Assembly: GCA_003136915.1 (NCBI GenBank)
Contig: PLEB01000165.1
Span: 285-10,412 of the forward strand
Direction of reading: 5' to 3'
Source: Chitinophagaceae bacterium
Lineage (GTDB): Bacteria > Bacteroidota > Bacteroidia > Chitinophagales > Chitinophagaceae
Length of the DNA: 10,128 nt
The notes beneath the pieces are model-generated. The model saw only the letters and a program-made list of their open reading frames with translations, made no database searches and was not told where the DNA came from. The position numbers were made by a program, and so were the translations under genes. Below, in pieces: positions 7,212 to 10,128 of this stretch (position 1 is its first letter; each line of letters opens with the position of its first letter).

Positions 7212-7273
7212 AAATATTATGCCATTTAAGCCCATTGAAACGAGTTTTGTTTTTCCGTTTCCGTTTTTAATGG

Positions 7274-7281
7274 GAATTTTG
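7274..7281 (+). promoter_or_regulatory. Candidate -7 element for serA
   Basis: GAATTTTG differs from TAnnTTTG at the first base only. It lies about 43 bp before the serA ATG. The nearest upstream TTTG (7246-7249) is separated by 24 bp, longer than the usual 19-20 bp, so the assignment is tentative. Confidence 0.3.
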
Positions 7282-7324
7282 CACCTCGTTTCGTAGAAAT
7301 AACGTAAAAACGTGCTCATAGATT

Positions 7325-8563
7325 ATGGCCGACAAAAAAATTACCAGCTATCCCAAGGAAAAGATCAGAATCTTGTTTCTCGAAAACATCAGCGATGCGG
7401 CTGTGAAGCACTTTTCAGGAGCTGGTTATAGTGATGTTAAAAAGCTTACCCGGGCATTATCTGAGGAGGAATTGATCCATGAAATAAAGGATGTGCATCT
7501 GTTGGGCATAAGGTCCAAAACCCGGATAACGCCAAGGGTCCTGGAAGCAGCAAATAAATTGCAGGCCATCGGATGCTTTTGCATTGGGGTAAACCAGGTT
7601 GATTTGAAGAGCGCAACCAAACATGGGGTAGCTGTTTTTAATGCGCCTTATTCCAATACCCGGTCTGTGGCAGAACTTGTGATCGGCGCATCCGTTATGC
7701 TTATCCGGAGGATACCGGATAAAAGCAGGGCGGCCCATTCCGGGGTCTGGATGAAAGAATCCAAGGGAAGTTATGAGCTCCGGGGGAAAACCATGGGTAT
7801 TATTGGCTATGGAAATATCGGGACCCAGGTGAGCGTGCTTGCTGAATCCATGGGCATGAAAGTGATTTTCTATGATATTGTCACCAAACTGCCGCTCGGA
7901 AATGCAGAGGCCAGGAAATCGCTGAAGGAACTCGTTGCCGAGGCTGATATCATTACCCTTCATGTGCCGGATACAGAACAGACCCGTATGATGATGAATA
8001 AGAGCCTGATCAAACAAATCAAAAAAGGTGCTATCCTGTTGAATTATGCAAGGGGGGAAGTTGTTGATCTGGAAGCGCTTGCCAAAGCAATCGAAGAAGG
8101 GAATGTTTCGGGCGCGGCAGTGGATGTATATCCTCATGAGCCGGAAAAGAATGGTGACCGGTTCATCACGCCATTGCAGAACCAGCCCAATGTATTGCTA
8201 ACGCCGCATATTGGCGGTTCAACGGAAGAGGCGCAGGAAAATATTGGTGAAGATGTCAGCAACAAACTATATCAATACCTGGAAATGGGAATCACTACGG
8301 GTTCACTCACTATTCCAGAGCTCAGTCTGCCGCAGCATCCGGATTCTCACCGGATCCTGCACATCCACGACAATGTGCCCGGCGTATTGTCCGAAATCAA
8401 TACCCGTTTGTCTGATCATCATATTAATATTCTTTCCCAATACCTGAAAACGAATGATAGTATTGGGTATGTGGTGCTGGATGTGGACAAGAAATTATCG
8501 GCGCAGGCGACCAGGTTATTAAAGGATGTGAAAAATACCATCAAGACGCGGCTGCTATATTAA
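7325..8563 (+). CDS. serA: D-3-phosphoglycerate dehydrogenase with C-terminal ACT domain
   Basis: First committed enzyme of serine biosynthesis: NAD-dependent oxidation of 3-phosphoglycerate to 3-phosphohydroxypyruvate in the cytosol. Its 412 residues match the short E. coli-type enzyme (about 410). The Rossmann nucleotide-binding motif GIIGYGNIGTQ is at 158-168. The catalytic set is present: Arg243 in NYARGEVVD, Glu272 in PHEP and His295 in LTPHIGGSTEE. The substrate domain includes GIRSKT (61-66) and IGCFCIGVNQVDL (82-94). The ACT domain (about 342-412, HIHDNVPGVLSEINTRLSDH onward) is the serine-binding regulatory module in E. coli SerA, so feedback inhibition by serine is likely. The ATG at 7325 has no Shine-Dalgarno. 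No serB or serC is adjacent. It converges on the flippase gene with a 16-bp gap and no evident terminator. Confidence 0.96.
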   Translation: MADKKITSYPKEKIRILFLENISDAAVKHFSGAGYSDVKKLTRALSEEELIHEIKDVHLLGIRSKTRITPRVLEAANKLQAIGCFCIGVNQVDLKSATKHGVAVFNAPYSNTRSVAELVIGASVMLIRRIPDKSRAAHSGVWMKESKGSYELRGKTMGIIGYGNIGTQVSVLAESMGMKVIFYDIVTKLPLGNAEARKSLKELVAEADIITLHVPDTEQTRMMMNKSLIKQIKKGAILLNYARGEVVDLEALAKAIEEGNVSGAAVDVYPHEPEKNGDRFITPLQNQPNVLLTPHIGGSTEEAQENIGEDVSNKLYQYLEMGITTGSLTIPELSLPQHPDSHRILHIHDNVPGVLSEINTRLSDHHINILSQYLKTNDSIGYVVLDVDKKLSAQATRLLKDVKNTIKTRLLY

Positions 8564-8579
8564 ATATTCCCGGATACAT

Positions 8580-9947
8580 TTATGGCAGGGCGCCATCATT
8601 CCTGCCCAGCAGTTTTTTTATGATGGATAACATTTCCCGATATGCAAAGCCAACATATCGGAATGTTTCTCCAAGATTAACGCCAATGGTTTTATTCAAT
8701 ACGACAAACATGATACAGAAAGAAAGAACGGAGGAAACGACGGCTCCGTAAGCAGCGCCCATCCAGCCTGTAAGGCGCAAACCAATATACATACAGCTAT
8801 AGTTGAGACACATACTTAGCAGGTTCACCCAGAAATTTATTTTGGGCTTGCCAATGGCGTCCATCGTGGCCCCGAACTGATAAGAAAAAGGACGCAGAAA
8901 ACTGAATAAAATAACCGTCTGTAATATGGGAACCGCCGCGTAATATTTGCTGCCGGCGAGGATCGTGATAAAGAGATGGGGGGCAATAAAGATGATCAGG
9001 CTAATGGGTGCAAGGATGCTGATGATGGTGCCGACCGTTCGTTCAAAATAATATCTGACTTTTTCTTCTCCGCTGCTGGCCATGGCTTCCACATTTTTTG
9101 GAAAGAGAACGTCGGCGACAGCAATCGAAGGCACGTCCATCATATTGTTGATCCTGGAAACTACATTATAATAAGCCACTACGTCCGCTGAGATCAGACC
9201 TGCCGTAATGAACTGATCAGCTGAGCGGCCAAACGCCGAAAACACATTCGTGCCAAAGATGTATTTGCCGAAATGGAACATCCTCAGCATCGTTTTTTTT
9301 TCCGCGTCAAATCGCCGGTAAAAATATCCGCGGGCAAAATAAAGGAGTACAACAGTTCCGCATGCAAGCGCCAGGATCTGCAATTTCACGAGGTTGACCA
9401 GCGTGAGAAATGGCTTATGGTAAATCAGTAAAATAATTACGCACGCAAGAAAAACTCCCTGTCTGCAAAAATATCCGAAAAAAATATGACGGAATTTGAA
9501 ATGGGCCTGAAGAAGCACTTCAAAATGATTGAAGGGAATAAGCAGGAGTATTAGGAGGGTTCCCAATTGAACGAGTGGATAAAGCTGCGGTGTGTTGAGC
9601 CATTTTACGAAAAGATGGCCGCCAAAGAAAATCAAAAGAATCGTCAGCAGGGAAAAAAGAATATTGGTAATGAGGGAGGCGGACTGGATCTTGTTCCGGT
9701 TATTGACGTACTCAGGTTCACTGAGAAATTTGATCATTGGATTCCTGAGCAGACCCTGTTTGATCGTCTCTATCAAAGTGATAATGCCCAAAAACAACGC
9801 CCATACACCCATTTCATTGGCTGTAGGAAATACTTTTTTAGCCAGGATAATATAACCGATTACGCCAAAAGCGATAAGGGAAAACCGGTTGAGCAGGGTA
9901 AAAAAAACAGAATGAATCCAGAATGAAGATCCTGACGTGAGTTTCAA
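8580..9947 (-). CDS. MOP-superfamily polysaccharide/lipid-linked oligosaccharide flippase (Wzx-like)
   Basis: Inner-membrane protein of 455 residues expected to translocate undecaprenyl-linked saccharide units for O-antigen, capsule or exopolysaccharide assembly. It is hydrophobic throughout, with about 12 candidate membrane helices (for example about 18-36, 47-62, 92-112, 126-142, 156-176, 188-205, 305-330, 340-352, 372-391, 397-418). The segment FGRSADQFITAGLISADVVAYYNVVSRI (239-266) and the later GATMDAIGKPKINFWVNL (359-376) are typical of MOP flippases. The start is TTG at 9947-9945; upstream codons reach a TAG at 9992-9990 without an ATG, so the N-terminus could extend slightly only from a rare start. 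The C-terminus (from about 440) is basic and cytoplasmic. A short upstream fragment on the same strand suggests it belongs to a larger surface-glycan operon. The exact substrate is unknown. Confidence 0.9.
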   Translation of the reverse strand: MKLTSGSSFWIHSVFFTLLNRFSLIAFGVIGYIILAKKVFPTANEMGVWALFLGIITLIETIKQGLLRNPMIKFLSEPEYVNNRNKIQSASLITNILFSLLTILLIFFGGHLFVKWLNTPQLYPLVQLGTLLILLLIPFNHFEVLLQAHFKFRHIFFGYFCRQGVFLACVIILLIYHKPFLTLVNLVKLQILALACGTVVLLYFARGYFYRRFDAEKKTMLRMFHFGKYIFGTNVFSAFGRSADQFITAGLISADVVAYYNVVSRINNMMDVPSIAVADVLFPKNVEAMASSGEEKVRYYFERTVGTIISILAPISLIIFIAPHLFITILAGSKYYAAVPILQTVILFSFLRPFSYQFGATMDAIGKPKINFWVNLLSMCLNYSCMYIGLRLTGWMGAAYGAVVSSVLSFCIMFVVLNKTIGVNLGETFRYVGFAYREMLSIIKKLLGRNDGALP

Positions 9948-10041
9948 AAGGACTATTTGCCGTGAAAATAAGTCAAAAATCCCGTATCCCTAAGTGGGCG
10001 GAAAGCGAATGGAGAGATAGGCACAGATAGTTTCCGGCTCT

Positions 10042-10128
10042 TCAATGCCAGAGGTGGTGCAAAAGATCCATCATGGCATCCCAGCGGTTGATGATGGTAC
10101 TTGCAAGTACGCTCATTACGACGAGCAG
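10042..10128 (-). CDS. Possible C-terminal end of an upstream gene, cut off by the window edge
   Basis: Reading leftward from the right edge, one frame gives 28 codons ending in TGA at 10044-10042: a hydrophobic stretch (LLVVMSVLASTII) followed by NRWDAMMDLLHHLWH. The composition is protein-like, and the same strand carries the flippase 94 bp downstream, so this may be the tail of another surface-glycan gene. A second minus frame is also open across this stretch, so the assignment is tentative and no family can be named. Confidence 0.35.
   Translation of the reverse strand: MLVVMSVLASTIINRWDAMMDLLHHLWH

Larger units (their letters stand above)
7203..7292. repeat. Three interleaved inverted repeats in the divergent serine hydrolase/serA intergenic region
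   Basis: Three exact inverted-repeat pairs lie within 90 bp: GCAAAATT (7203-7210) with AATTTTGC (7275-7282), CCCATT (7231-7236) with AATGGG (7269-7274), and GAAACGAG (7237-7244) with CTCGTTTC (7285-7292). The last two interleave as A-B-A'-B'. The first pair includes the -7 elements of the two divergent genes and may simply reflect back-to-back promoters. The others could be operator half-sites or, if transcribed, pairing RNA segments. Confidence 0.4.

Noticed and set aside
7302..7313. ACGT-AAAA-ACGT stem just before serA, considered as a leader hairpin
   Set aside because: A 4-bp stem of a self-complementary word is too weak and too common to support a regulatory call.
7457..8137. A 226-codon reading frame antisense to serA
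   Set aside because: It lies wholly inside the strongly conserved serA gene, its protein has no domain-like pattern, and its composition is what codon bias on the opposite strand would give.
9567..9926. A 119-codon frame antisense to the flippase N-terminal half
   Set aside because: It is the reverse of membrane-helix coding DNA, which commonly leaves open antisense frames; it has no recognisable protein features.
10097..10110. Perfect 14-bp palindrome GTACTTGCAAGTAC near the right edge
   Set aside because: It lies inside a probable coding fragment, and about one such palindrome is expected by chance in 10 kb.

Overview
The window looks like chromosomal DNA of a Bacteroidota bacterium, probably of the Chitinophagaceae/Sphingobacteriia type. 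This is an inference from moderate GC content, gene starts without Shine-Dalgarno sequences, TAnnTTTG-like -7 elements, and protein sequences that read like members of that phylum. No rRNA, tRNA, CRISPR array, insertion sequence, integrase or phage gene was seen. Ten protein-coding segments are called: eight complete genes, one gene cut by the left edge, and a short C-terminal fragment at the right edge.

Layout. 1-903 (-): old yellow enzyme-type flavin oxidoreductase, missing its C-terminus. 904-1058: divergent intergenic region. 1059-4997 (+): a signalling cluster made of a NarL/LuxR-type response regulator, a three-PAS HisKA_3 histidine kinase, a second NarL/LuxR-type regulator 14 nt downstream of the kinase, and a stand-alone receiver (CheY-like) protein. 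5001-7174 (-): ADP/ATP-dependent NAD(P)H-hydrate dehydratase (nnrD), preceded in the same direction by a class C beta-lactamase-fold serine hydrolase lipoprotein. 7175-7324: divergent promoter region rich in inverted repeats. 7325-8563 (+): serA, ACT-containing phosphoglycerate dehydrogenase. 8580-9947 (-): MOP/Wzx-type polysaccharide flippase. 10042-10128 (-): probable C-terminal end of an upstream gene.

The kinase has one N-terminal membrane helix and no periplasmic domain, so it probably reads an intracellular or membrane-proximal signal through its PAS domains. It probably phosphorylates the regulator encoded just behind it, and possibly the other two receivers. The observation most worth following is an 18-bp dyad, TGTAG-N8-CTACA, found exactly twice by eye. 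One copy lies upstream of the first regulator (and near the start of the flavin oxidoreductase). The other lies upstream of the single-domain receiver. It is a good candidate operator for one of the two LuxR-type regulators, tying the cluster and possibly the oxidoreductase into one regulon.

The rest is ordinary housekeeping or accessory metabolism: metabolite repair, serine biosynthesis and surface glycan export. No clearly new multi-gene system was found.
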